The notes: generated by a model from the letters alone, not told the origin. Numbered from the stretch's first letter, positions 1 to 7,627 are shown. The stretch: 17,276 nt of DNA from Bin55 sp964511425 (GCA_964511425.1 CAZEFI010000041.1:1-17276); one strand, 5' to 3'. Numbers and translations are program-made.

Positions 1-240
1 GCTTTGACACAAGGACTGAGCATTCGTCCGATAGAGCCATGCGCGGTCGTCACTTTGTTTCAGTTCCACCAGTTTGTGACACAGGTCAAAGAACGATAAA
101 TGCGGTTCCTTCTTCTCATACCGGTCTTGCTGCTCGGCTAAGAAATAGTTGTACACGAACCGTACTGCGCCGAACTGCCTCCGCAGAATCTGTTGCTGGA
201 CATTCGTTGGGTAGATTCGATAGCAGTAAGCCTTTAACAT
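1..240 (-). CDS. tnpB: TnpB-like transposon-associated protein, N-terminal part (runs off left edge)
   Basis: Reading leftwards from the ATG at 240 gives 80 uninterrupted codons to the window edge, starting MLKAYCYRIYPTNVQQQ and continuing with FGAVRFVYNYFLAEQQ. This is the N-terminal helix-turn-helix region typical of OrfB/TnpB of the IS200/IS605 and IS607 groups, whose members are RNA-guided nucleases that help maintain the transposon. The catalytic RuvC part and any guide-RNA end lie outside the window, so activity cannot be judged. The first codons and the upstream 27 bases recur near 16743-16826. The element abuts a broken DUF4143 gene, so it probably inserted into or next to it. The family call is confident; whether the gene is intact is unknown. 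Confidence 0.85.
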   Translation of the reverse strand, partial: MLKAYCYRIYPTNVQQQILRRQFGAVRFVYNYFLAEQQDRYEKKEPHLSFFDLCHKLVELKQSDDRAWLYRTNAQSLCQS

Positions 241-267
241 GTACTATATTATAGTTATGATTTCAAA
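192..267 (-). repeat. TnpB element 5' end, copy 1 (start of tnpB plus transposon left end)
   Basis: A gap-free 64-base block (192-255) matches 16743-16806 at 50 of 64 positions by hand count. Similarity continues with a short gap to a shared TTTCAAA (261-267 here), after which the copies diverge. The block covers the first 17 codons of tnpB and the sequence just upstream, so the loss of similarity near 267 probably marks the outer left end of the element. Confidence 0.7.
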
Positions 268-268
268 A

Positions 269-794
269 TGGTACACTACCAAATATTTAGATCTATTACG
301 GCAAATTCACATTGTTGAATTCCTTCGACCGTGGGCAACTCATCTACGAGCTCGATCACAACTCCGTCTAACCCCCAAAACGCATCTTTTGCGATCCGTC
401 ATTGGCCGTTGGTGCACTACGAGCAACACCGGATAATCTCCGAGGTGACATGCGGTACTTTGGATTGTTGTTTGAATCTTTGGTCAAGCGGGACCTGTTT
501 GTTTACGCACAAGCTAACGACGCAAGTGTAAGTTTTTACCGCGACAACACTGGTCTTGAGATTGACGCTATCATCGAAACTGCTAGTGGTACCTGGCTTC
601 CCATAGAAATCAAACTTGGTGGATCGGCTTATATTGAAGCAGCTGCTAATGCTCTGAACCGATTAGAACGAAAAGTCGACGTTGAGAAAAAAGGAAAACC
701 ACCCGCGAAACTGGACATTACAGCTGTTCCAGTCGCTCCGCACACACGTTTAGATGGTGTAACAGTGTTCTCGATCGCATCTCTTGGTCCGTAG
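269..794 (+). pseudogene. AAA-ATPase/DUF4143-family protein, 3' part, frameshifted
   Basis: The reading frame beginning near 269 gives YTTKYLDLLRQIHIVEF followed by PWATHLRARSQLRLTPK, which is the DUF4143 region of the bacterial AAA-ATPase plus DUF4143 family. At the run CCCCCAAAA (373-380) the coding frame changes by one base and continues as IFCDPSLAVGALRATPDNL, then YFGLLFESLVKRDL, YRDNTGLEIDAI and IEIKLGG, to a TAG at 792. Deleting one base in that run restores a single frame. The P-loop ATPase half is absent and would lie where the TnpB element now sits. Family members are of poorly defined function, often discussed as toxin-antitoxin-like or transposon-borne ATPases. I read this as a decayed gene truncated by the element. 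Confidence 0.8.
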
Positions 795-824
795 CTTCCG
801 TAAAACCGAGTGATCGCGACTTGG

Positions 825-857
825 TTACAATTTGACATGATTGCTGTCAAATTGACA
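825..857. promoter_or_regulatory. Paired palindromic operator, probably controlling thrH-prpBCD
   Basis: TGTCAAATTGACA (845-857) is a perfect 13-base palindrome. TTACAATTTGACA (825-837) is a near copy with its centre exactly 20 bp away, about two helical turns, as expected for two dimers bound on one face. The two also form a 10-base inverted repeat, CAATTTGACA (828-837) with TGTCAAATTG (845-854). The right half of the second site is a consensus -35 (TTGACA, 852-857), with a weak -10 candidate TAGTCT at 876-881 after 18 bases. A repressor bound here would cover the promoter. The site lies upstream of thrH and no competing start lies between. The regulator is not in the window. Confidence 0.55.
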
Positions 858-1074
858 TCAGTGAACGGAACAAAGTAGTCTGTTCGATATTTTGTCCGCC
901 CAACCGTTCTACTGCTCAATTCTGTAGTTTATAGGTGTAAACTTTTTCTGCGTTCCTAGCAGTCCTAACAGAAACAAGATGAGCACCGTTCGGTATAAGT
1001 CCTTCTTCGCTTAAGCGGAGAGGTTTCGTGCGTTCCACCAATTGTTCATTGAGGAGTTGCTTACTCAACCAGAT

Positions 1075-1677
1075 ATGCACATTCTTTGCTTAGACCTTGA
1101 GGGGGTTTTGGTACCCGAGCTTTGGATGGAAATCTCTAAAGCCACCGGGGTCGAGGAGATTGGATTAACCACGCGGGACATACCAGATTACGATGAACTG
1201 ATGAAATTGCGCCGTAATGCAATGAATGAACATGCCATCGGTTATCAACAGATAAAAGACGCGCTCGTGAGTGTTGAGCCTTTTGATGGTGCAGAAGACT
1301 TTTTGAATTGGGCGAGATCGCAGTTTCAAGTCGCGATCCTATCAGATACGTTCTATGAATTTGCTATGCCACTGATGCAAAAGCTGAGCTACCCTTTTTT
1401 GCTGTGTCATCACCTGATCATTGAACAGGATCGAATCGTTGGGTATCGTCGTCGCCAAACAGATCCGAAGACAAAGGTAGTAAAAGCATTTCGTTCGTTA
1501 GAGTTGACTGTGCATGCGTCGGGAGACTCCTACAATGATGTTGGAATGCTTCAGACGGCAAATAGTGGATTCTTCTTTGATCCTCCTCCACATGTTATAA
1601 AAGACTATCCCAATATTCCAGTGGTTAGAAATTTCGACGAATTGCAATCTAACTTACAAGAAGTCGCGCGAGCATAG
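1075..1677 (+). CDS. thrH: ThrH-type phosphoserine phosphatase / homoserine phosphotransferase
   Basis: A HAD-superfamily enzyme of about 200 residues. From the ATG at 1075 it begins MHILCLDLEGVLVPELW, the ThrH form of HAD motif I. TTRDIPDYDELM (cap region), ILSDTFYEF (motif II) and GDSYND (motif IV) follow. ThrH of pseudomonads dephosphorylates phosphoserine and can move phosphate to homoserine. I choose ATG 1075 over the in-frame TTG at 1042 because family proteins begin right at the motif-I strand and 200 residues is the normal length. GAGGAG lies at 1051-1056, rather far upstream, so the start is not certain. It ends 4 nt before prpB, which suggests one transcript. Its place at the head of a propionate operon is unusual. 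Confidence 0.88.
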   Translation: MHILCLDLEGVLVPELWMEISKATGVEEIGLTTRDIPDYDELMKLRRNAMNEHAIGYQQIKDALVSVEPFDGAEDFLNWARSQFQVAILSDTFYEFAMPLMQKLSYPFLLCHHLIIEQDRIVGYRRRQTDPKTKVVKAFRSLELTVHASGDSYNDVGMLQTANSGFFFDPPPHVIKDYPNIPVVRNFDELQSNLQEVARA

Positions 1678-1681
1678 TTTG

Positions 1682-2545
1682 ATGTCGCAACCACAAAAAT
1701 TTTGGCGTGCCCTCGAGCTGGAAAATCCCCTCCAGATCGTTGGGACGATTAACGCTTACAGTGCCTTACTTGCGGAAGAACGGGGTTTTCGCTGTATATA
1801 TTTATCGGGTAGTGGAGTAGCAGCTGCGTCGTTCGGAATCCCCGATCTCGGGATTACTTCTTTAGACAATGTTCTGGAAGATGCTCGTCGAATTACTTCG
1901 GCATCGGATTTGCCATTGTTAGTAGATGTGGATACGGGGTGGGGAAATGAATTTAATATCGCTCGAACAATACGCGAGTTAGAACGCGCCGAAGTTGCCG
2001 CAGTTCATATTGAAGACCAGGTTGCGACCAAGCGATGTGGACACCGTCCGAACAAGGAAATCGTTTCGTCAACAGAGATGTGTAGCCGCATTAAGGCCGC
2101 AGTTGATGCTCGCACAGACGCAAACTTTGTGGTCATGGCTCGAACCGATGCACTTGCTTCCGAGGGTATTGACGCTGTTGTCGAGCGGGTTCAAAAATAC
2201 GTAGAAGCGGGCGCGAACGCGATTTTCGCAGAGGCTATGACGGAGTTAGAGTTATATCGCAGAGTGACAGAGGCGGTGTCCGTACCTGTACTTGCTAATC
2301 TAACCGAATTCGGCAAGACTCCGCTGTATACGTTAGACCAGATGGCGAGCGTTGGGATCCAAATGGCGTTATATCCGTTGTCAGCATTTCGTGCGATGTC
2401 CGAGGCCGCGTTAGATATTTATCGTACGATACGTACCGAAGGTACTCAAAATTCAACAGTTTGCAAAATGCAAACTCGCGAGGAGTTGTATCGCATCCTT
2501 GGATATCACGAATTTGAAAAGAAAATTGATGAATTGAGCTCATGA
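1682..2545 (+). CDS. prpB: 2-methylisocitrate lyase
   Basis: Cleaves 2-methylisocitrate to pyruvate and succinate, the last step of the methylcitrate cycle. The 287-residue product has the isocitrate lyase/PEP mutase barrel signatures in order: NAYSALLAEERGF and LSGSGVAAASFG (substrate loop, 41-52), LLVDVDTGWGNEFN with metal-binding Asp residues (79-92), HIEDQV (109-114) and KRCGH with the catalytic Cys (117-121). PrpB more often has KKCGH. The ATG at 1682 is preferred to the adjacent TTG at 1679. No strong Shine-Dalgarno is seen, so translation may be coupled to thrH. The gene ends 9 nt before prpC. Confidence 0.95.
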   Translation: MSQPQKFWRALELENPLQIVGTINAYSALLAEERGFRCIYLSGSGVAAASFGIPDLGITSLDNVLEDARRITSASDLPLLVDVDTGWGNEFNIARTIRELERAEVAAVHIEDQVATKRCGHRPNKEIVSSTEMCSRIKAAVDARTDANFVVMARTDALASEGIDAVVERVQKYVEAGANAIFAEAMTELELYRRVTEAVSVPVLANLTEFGKTPLYTLDQMASVGIQMALYPLSAFRAMSEAALDIYRTIRTEGTQNSTVCKMQTREELYRILGYHEFEKKIDELSS

Positions 2546-2554
2546 GATTAACGT

Positions 2555-3679
2555 ATGGTAGATAAGAAGCTAAGTGGTGCCGGATTACGAGGGCAAGAAG
2601 CCGGACAGACTGCACTCTGTACTGTAGGTCAATCTGGTACGGGATTGACCTACCTAGGTTACGATATTTCGGAGCTTGCGCGAGACTCCACGTATGAAGA
2701 AGTTGCGTACCTCATTCTATACGGCGAATTACCATCCATTGAGGAGCTGGATCAATTTAGTGTTCGATTAAGTACGATGAGGGATTTACCTCAAGAACTT
2801 TGCACTATGCTTGAATCAATTCCTGCGTCTGCACATCCGATGGACGTTCTACGCACCGGCATATCAATGCTCGGGAATTTTGAACCCGAAGGAGATCATG
2901 AACGTCAGTATGAAGTTGCTGAACGGCTGATTGCAGCAAGTCCATCGATTGTCAACTATTGGTATCGGTATTCGCATCAAGATGTCCGGATTAATCTTGA
3001 CACCGGGGCAAAGTCGACGGCTGAACACTTTCTTCAGACACTACTTGGCGAAATCCAGTACGACTTATTTGTTCGAGTCATGGATGTTTCCTTGATTTTG
3101 TATGCCGAGCATGAATTCAACGCTTCGACATTTACCGCGAGGGTGTGCGCGTCGACTTTGAGTGATATGTACTCCTGTGTTACGGCAGCGATAGGCTCGC
3201 TTCGAGGACCACTACACGGTGGCGCGAACGAAGCTGCTATGGAATTAATTCAAACATTCGATGGACCGGAAGATGCAGTGCAGGGTATTCTCGAAATGCT
3301 TAGTCGTCGGGAACTGATTATGGGATTTGGTCACGCTGTATATCGTGAAGCTGACCCTCGTAACGTAATCATCAAGGGATGGTCCGAACAATTATCAAAA
3401 CTCGTTGGCGACACCAAACTCTTTCCCATTTCCTGCGCGATTGAAAAAGTCATGTGGGAACAAAAGAAACTCTTCGCGAATGCTGATTTTTTCCACGCGT
3501 CTGCCTATCATCTGATGGGCATTCCCACAAAGATATTTACACCTATATTCGTTATTTCAAGAATGGTAGGGTGGGTTGCTCATGTAATGGAGCAACGAAG
3601 TAACAATCGGATTATTCGACCAAGCGCGAAATACATCGGTTCCGAACCGAGACCGTTTACTCCGATTAGCGATCGATAG
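2555..3679 (+). CDS. prpC: 2-methylcitrate synthase
   Basis: Condenses propionyl-CoA with oxaloacetate to 2-methylcitrate, the entry step of the cycle. The 374-residue length is normal. The N-terminus carries KKLSGAGLRGQEAGQTALCTV, and the citrate-synthase catalytic triad is visible: His221 in GPLHGGANE, His260 in GFGHAVY and Asp311 in ANADFFHA. The context between prpB and prpD separates it from housekeeping citrate synthase. It is co-directional with close spacing on both sides and has no sign of damage. Confidence 0.95.
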   Translation: MVDKKLSGAGLRGQEAGQTALCTVGQSGTGLTYLGYDISELARDSTYEEVAYLILYGELPSIEELDQFSVRLSTMRDLPQELCTMLESIPASAHPMDVLRTGISMLGNFEPEGDHERQYEVAERLIAASPSIVNYWYRYSHQDVRINLDTGAKSTAEHFLQTLLGEIQYDLFVRVMDVSLILYAEHEFNASTFTARVCASTLSDMYSCVTAAIGSLRGPLHGGANEAAMELIQTFDGPEDAVQGILEMLSRRELIMGFGHAVYREADPRNVIIKGWSEQLSKLVGDTKLFPISCAIEKVMWEQKKLFANADFFHASAYHLMGIPTKIFTPIFVISRMVGWVAHVMEQRSNNRIIRPSAKYIGSEPRPFTPISDR

Positions 3680-3708
3680 TTCTCAACTCTCTCGCGAAAT
3701 AGATCTAG

Positions 3709-5154
3709 ATGTCTAGCTCTGTAGATGTAAACATCCGTCCCGATCCAGACAGAGTGCTGGTGGACATTGCGGACTACGTTTGCAGCGATGTAGCGATATC
3801 CGAGCAGACCTTAGAAACTGCTCGGCTCTGTGTTATTGATACATTAGGATGTGGGTTTCTCGCACTGAGTTTTCCAGCCTGCTCAAAGCTTCTCGGTCCA
3901 ATGGTTCCCGGCACGGAAGTACCAAATGGTGCGCGGGTTCCAGGTACGTCTTATGTGCTTGACCCAGTCAAAGCTGCTTGGGATATTGGGTGTATGATTC
4001 GTTGGTTGGACTACAACGATACTTGGTTGGCTGCTGAATGGGGACATCCCTCCGATAATTTGGGCGGGATACTCGCGGTTGCGGACTATGTGAGTCGAAA
4101 TACCGTAGATCGTGGACACGCTCCATTCACTATGCGCGACGTACTCGTCGCGATGGTGAAAGCTCATGAGATTCAAGGCTGCTTAGCACTGGAAAATAGT
4201 TTCAACAGAGTTGGCTTAGACCATGTTCTCTTGGTTAGGGTTGCGACAACCGCTGTAGTAACTAGACTATTTGGCGGCGGGCACGACGATGTTGTCCGCG
4301 CACTCTCGCATGCGTTTGTCGATGGATCAAGTCTTCGAACGTATCGCCACGCGCCGAATACCGGACCTAGGAAATCTTGGGCAGCAGGAGACGCTACTAG
4401 CCGCGCGGTGCACCTAGCGATGCTTGTGTTAAAAGGCGAAATCGGTTACCCAAGTGTTCTAACTACACCGAAATGGGGCTTTTATGATGTTTCCTTTGGC
4501 GGCAAATCTTTCAAATTTCAGAGGGAATACGGGACATATGTGATGGACAATATCCTGTTCAAGATTTCTTTCCCAGCAGAATTTCACTCGCAAACAGCGG
4601 TAGAAGCCGCCGTAAAACTACATTCGCAGTGTATTGGTCGTTTCGACGAGATCGAAGAAATAGAGCTAGTCACGCATGAATCAGCGATTCGCATCATTAG
4701 CAAGTCTGGTCCGCTCAATAATCCTGCCGATCGAGATCATTGTTTGCAGTACATGGTTGCCGTCGCCTTAGTGAAAGGGAACCTCGTCGCCGAAGACTAT
4801 GAAGACGAAGTCGCGAATGATCCTCGCATTGACCATTTGCGGGATCGAATGACGGTCCGCGAAGACCCACGATATAGTCGTGAATACCACGATCCCGATA
4901 AACGATCGATTGCTAATCGCATCAATGTGAAATTCAAGGACGGGACAGATTCTGGTTGGGTAGAAGTTGAATATCCGATTGGACATCGGGTGAGACGCCA
5001 AGAAGGCATACCGCTGTTAGAGGAAAAGTTTCAGCGAAATCTACGCACTCATTATTCCGCAGGTCAAGTGGGACGAATCCTACAAGCGACTGAAAATCTC
5101 ACTCGACTGTGTGATTTCGCCGTGCCGGAGTTTGTAAATCTCATGGTCGTTTAA
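3709..5154 (+). CDS. prpD: 2-methylcitrate dehydratase (PrpD type)
   Basis: Dehydrates 2-methylcitrate to 2-methylaconitate. The 481-residue product is close to E. coli PrpD in length and belongs to the iron-sulfur-independent MmgE/PrpD fold. Recognisable stretches are RLCVIDTLGCGFLAL near 39-53, the substrate-site segment NDTWLAAEWGHPSDNLGGI at 103-121, and FHSQTAVEAA further on. It is the last gene of thrH-prpB-prpC-prpD. The alternative AcnD/PrpF pair is absent, so the hydration step must be done by an aconitase elsewhere. It faces the methyltransferase gene tail to tail, and no clear terminator is visible in the 61-base gap. Confidence 0.95.
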   Translation: MSSSVDVNIRPDPDRVLVDIADYVCSDVAISEQTLETARLCVIDTLGCGFLALSFPACSKLLGPMVPGTEVPNGARVPGTSYVLDPVKAAWDIGCMIRWLDYNDTWLAAEWGHPSDNLGGILAVADYVSRNTVDRGHAPFTMRDVLVAMVKAHEIQGCLALENSFNRVGLDHVLLVRVATTAVVTRLFGGGHDDVVRALSHAFVDGSSLRTYRHAPNTGPRKSWAAGDATSRAVHLAMLVLKGEIGYPSVLTTPKWGFYDVSFGGKSFKFQREYGTYVMDNILFKISFPAEFHSQTAVEAAVKLHSQCIGRFDEIEEIELVTHESAIRIISKSGPLNNPADRDHCLQYMVAVALVKGNLVAEDYEDEVANDPRIDHLRDRMTVREDPRYSREYHDPDKRSIANRINVKFKDGTDSGWVEVEYPIGHRVRRQEGIPLLEEKFQRNLRTHYSAGQVGRILQATENLTRLCDFAVPEFVNLMVV

Positions 5155-5215
5155 CAGTATTCAAATGGGAATTATATACCCTATTACAAAAAATAAATTT
5201 CAAAATTTCGAAGTG

Positions 5216-6497
5216 TTATGATCCGTGCGCGTAGGCACGAATTTCTCGTTTAATGTCGTTTAAATCAGCACGCACCCATTCGTGTTTATTCTCGAAATAC
5301 TCGTGGATATAAGACTCTGTTTGTCGGTACAAGTGCGTAGCGTGTGAAAACTCTAACTTGTACCTGCGATCTGGGTCGGAAGTTTGATACGTGTTTAGTC
5401 TCGCCTTGACATTCTTCGCTATACCCACTTTGTACTCATTGGGGTATTTCGGGTGCGAGATAATATACACATGTTTTGTCTCATGCACGCTCGCCGCAAC
5501 ATCAGTACGCTTTGGTGGGCTACCCATGCGATGTATCTCCTGACGAAATGCGGGAAGTTCTTGAGGTCGTGCGACTTCACTGTCTAGTCGTTCTTTCACT
5601 AGGTCGTACGCTTTCGCCGACACGTCTATACCGATCCACTTACGATTGTTATGCTCCGCCGCTACGCAAGTAGTCGCACAACCACAAAATGGATCTAACA
5701 CAATATCTCCTTCATTGGTACTAGTTTTGATTATTCGGGCAAGTAGCGCGAGAGGTTTCTGTGTTGGGTATCCTGTACGCTCTGGCGACCAAGTTTGTAA
5801 ACTGTTTAGATCACTCCACCAATCAACCATGGCAGCACCACGTGCTAAATCTCGCTTCTTCCCATCTATACTGACACCACCTTTGCTTTTTACGAGTGCC
5901 TGACTAGCCTCTGAATACGGCATAAATTGTTTGTTAAATACACGATTGTTTGTTTTAGTGTAGAACAAGATCACATCATGTTTTCGTGCGAACGCGTTAC
6001 TGGGTACGCCACCTCCACGATAACACCACGCAATTTCGTTCCGAAAATTCTGCTCCCCAAAGATACAGTCCAGCGTAGTCTTTAAGTAGTGACTCATAGT
6101 TGGATCGCAATGAAGATAAAGCGAACCCGTCTCTTTCAGGATACGATGGCACTCTAACAATCGGATTGCCATATATGCGAGATAGGCGAAGTTGTATGGC
6201 TTTCCTACGCCCCTGATACCGTTTAGGTATTGAAACAACTCAGGCTGATCTTCCTTGATTGTTTTCAGCCAATCGGCCTTGACGTCTTCGAGTCGAAAAA
6301 TGTCGCTGAACTCTGCTCCTTCAGCAAAACTACCTATTGGAGCAGTGAATTTTTTATTTTTGTTGAATGGGGGGTCGAGATAAATTAGATCAATGCAATT
6401 ATCGTTGACCCCTTGAAGAATCTCTAGATTGTCATGCAGGAAAATGGTACGGTTCGGGACATTACAGCTTGACCCCCCCCCCTGTGTTTTTATCCAT
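5216..6497 (-). CDS. Phase-variable beta-class DNA methyltransferase with C-terminal GIY-YIG-like domain (out of frame as assembled)
   Basis: The ATG at 6497 lies 2 nt after the transposase stop. It reads MDKNTGGGVKL then TAA because of ten G at 6482-6473. With 9 or 12 G the frame joins a long open frame; with 9 G the product is 426 residues. That product has FLHDNLEILQG, the catalytic motif LDPPFN (DPPF at 41-44), GYPTQKPLALLARI (motif X, 242-255) and DPFCGCATT (SAM-binding motif I, 268-276). DPPF before the SAM motif is the beta-class order of amino (N6-adenine or N4-cytosine) methyltransferases. Residues about 343-416 (HVYIIS, YKVGIAKNVKARLNTYQ, TESYIHEYF) resemble the T5orf172/MUG113 branch of GIY-YIG domains, with the usual Tyr, Arg and Glu present. 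The frame is otherwise clean, which argues for selection. An assembly error in the tract is the main alternative. Confidence 0.85.
6473..6482 (-). repeat. G10 homopolymer tract (on coding strand) in the methyltransferase 5' end
   Basis: Ten consecutive C on the plus strand are ten G in the coding strand, starting at codon 6. Ten G give a stop four codons after the tract begins to shift frame (MDKNTGGGVKL). Eleven G give a short peptide ending at a TAG near 6430. Nine or twelve G open the full methyltransferase. Such tracts are classic slipped-strand mispairing sites for ON/OFF switching. Confidence 0.85.
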
Positions 6498-6499
6498 GT

Positions 6500-7465
6500 T
6501 TATTCTTTGTTGATCAGCTTCTTGTAGGGCAGGTGCGTCCCCGCCATGCAACGCATTATAAACAGTATCTGCACGAACGTATCGACGTGTCGGATATTGT
6601 GCCGACCGACAAATTCAGCGATATAACGGTGGAGGTGTTTGAAGCTCATGTTGTGGTACGTTCCTAGGTAGCCGCGTTTCAACATCGCCCAAAAGCTCTC
6701 TATTCCGTTGGTACTTGCCTTGTCCTTTACGAACTCACCCGCCGAGTGTTTGACTGACTTGTGCTGGTAGTCTACCAAGCTCTTATATGCGTGTACTTCG
6801 TCCGTGTAAATCTGCGAACGGATCGAAACGTTTTCCTTGATAAATCCGTGCAAGGTCTCTCGGTTCGTATCGTCAATCACCTTGGCTTTAACGAACCCTG
6901 ACTCCCGATCCCGAGCTCCGATAACAGTTTTCTTACCGACTGCTCCACGTCCAAGTCTCAATTTCTTGGAAGTGTGTCTATTGCCCTCTTTGCCACCGAT
7001 ATAGGTTTCGTCCACTTCGACCTCTCCCGTGAAGGTAAATTCGCTCTGCGGGAACACGCTCATACTTTCTCGAATACGTTGCATCATGTACCAAGCCGTC
7101 TTCTGAGTCACGTCCAGTTCTCGGTGGATTTTCATACTGGAAATTCCTTTGAGATTCGTGACAATCAGGTAAATCGCAAAGACCCATTTTCGTAGTGGAA
7201 CATTAGAGTCGTGCAGGAGCGTTCCAGCACGGATATTGAAGTGCTTCCCGCAAGTACGACAGCGATACTTCATCGGTCGTCCCGATTTAGTCTCTACGGT
7301 ATCCACTGCGCCGCAGAATCCGCAACACCGATTCGGATCCCAAATTGAGGCTTTTAGGTACTTCTCGGCAGTCTCGTCATCGGGGAAGATTTCCAATAGC
7401 TGCATAACGGTCAAACCGAGCCGACTGTTCTTGCCTGGTGCCTTTGCTGAGCCTCTTGATTTCAT
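6500..7465 (-). CDS. IS1595-family (ISXO2-like) transposase
   Basis: A 321-residue DDE transposase of normal family length. An N-terminal zinc ribbon is formed by CGFCG (48-52) and CRTCGKHF (69-76). The region LRKWVFAIYL and KGISSMKIHRELDVTQKTAWYM (about 91-127) is the helix-turn-helix. The catalytic residues are Asp152 in EVEVDETYIGGKE, Asp222 in YTDEVHAYKSL and Glu256 in TNGIESFWAMLKRG, the typical ISXO2 signature. The gene appears intact. It ends GAATAA, 2 nt before the methyltransferase ATG, so the two are probably co-transcribed and translationally coupled. IS1595-family elements are known to carry passenger genes, so the methyltransferase may be cargo. I could not identify convincing terminal repeats or a target duplication. 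Confidence 0.93.
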   Translation of the reverse strand: MKSRGSAKAPGKNSRLGLTVMQLLEIFPDDETAEKYLKASIWDPNRCCGFCGAVDTVETKSGRPMKYRCRTCGKHFNIRAGTLLHDSNVPLRKWVFAIYLIVTNLKGISSMKIHRELDVTQKTAWYMMQRIRESMSVFPQSEFTFTGEVEVDETYIGGKEGNRHTSKKLRLGRGAVGKKTVIGARDRESGFVKAKVIDDTNRETLHGFIKENVSIRSQIYTDEVHAYKSLVDYQHKSVKHSAGEFVKDKASTNGIESFWAMLKRGYLGTYHNMSFKHLHRYIAEFVGRHNIRHVDTFVQILFIMRCMAGTHLPYKKLINKE

Positions 7466-7505
7466 AACAATAATATAGCATAAAAGATATACTATTGTCC
7501 AAATA

Positions 7506-7519
7506 TATATGTACAGTGT
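7506..7519 (+). repeat. Left arm of inverted repeat around the 7628 gene control region
   Basis: TATATGTACAGTGT here matches the reverse complement of 7634-7647 (TATTTGTACAGTGT) at 13 of 14 positions, with ten perfect bases. The arms enclose 114 bases holding the -10 box, Shine-Dalgarno and start codon of the exported-protein gene. They may be paired regulator sites, a transposon end or a recombination site. Confidence 0.5.
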
Positions 7520-7573
7520 TATACATAAAACATTTGAACTTTAAATTTGTGGCAGACTTTCGGTTCGATAATG

Positions 7574-7579
7574 TATAAT
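7574..7579 (+). promoter_or_regulatory. Candidate -10 box for the exported-protein gene
   Basis: A perfect TATAAT lies 48 bases before the ATG at 7628. The expected -35 position about 17 bases upstream (7551-7556) reads GGCAGA, a poor match, so the promoter may be weak or activator-dependent. A TTGACA at 7594-7599 has no matching -10 at the right distance. Confidence 0.4.
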
Positions 7580-7612
7580 CGGTTTTGTATTCTTTGACAA
7601 TTATTGATAGCT

Positions 7613-7619
7613 AAGGAGG
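7613..7619 (+). promoter_or_regulatory. Strong Shine-Dalgarno fixing the ATG at 7628
   Basis: AAGGAGG stands 8 bases before the ATG at 7628 and is the best ribosome binding site I see in the window. It shows that translation starts upstream of the C10 tract, not at the GTG at 7711 in the frame that is open as assembled. Confidence 0.8.
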
Positions 7620-7627
7620 CTTAACGA

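Larger units (their letters stand above)
5160..7538 (-). mobile_element. Tentative extent of an IS1595-like element carrying the methyltransferase
   Basis: TTCAAATG at 5160-5167, six bases after the prpD stop, is matched in inverted orientation by CATTTGAA at 7531-7538, 66 bases upstream of the transposase start. Some further matches follow inward (14 of 22 positions without gaps). The flanking 8-mers, TAACAGTA and CTTTAAAT, are not duplicates, although IS1595 elements usually leave an 8-bp target duplication. The boundaries are therefore a guess; that a transposase-methyltransferase unit lies here is firm. Confidence 0.25.

Noticed and set aside
39..254. 71-codon plus-strand frame at the left edge
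   Set aside because: Complement of the clear TnpB N-terminus.
629..919. 96-codon minus-strand frame
   Set aside because: Overlaps the DUF4143 remnant on the other strand and runs through the prp operator region; no family features.
1008..1017. CGCTTAAGCG perfect palindrome upstream of thrH
   Set aside because: Single short palindrome with no second copy and no clear relation to a promoter.
5216..6238. A 340-codon methyltransferase starting at TTG 6238
   Set aside because: It would lack the catalytic DPPF motif, which is encoded in the same frame upstream, back to the G10 tract.
5160..7538. TTCAAATG inverted pair as proven transposon ends
   Set aside because: Only eight perfect bases in AT-rich DNA and no 8-bp target duplication; kept only as a low-confidence extent.
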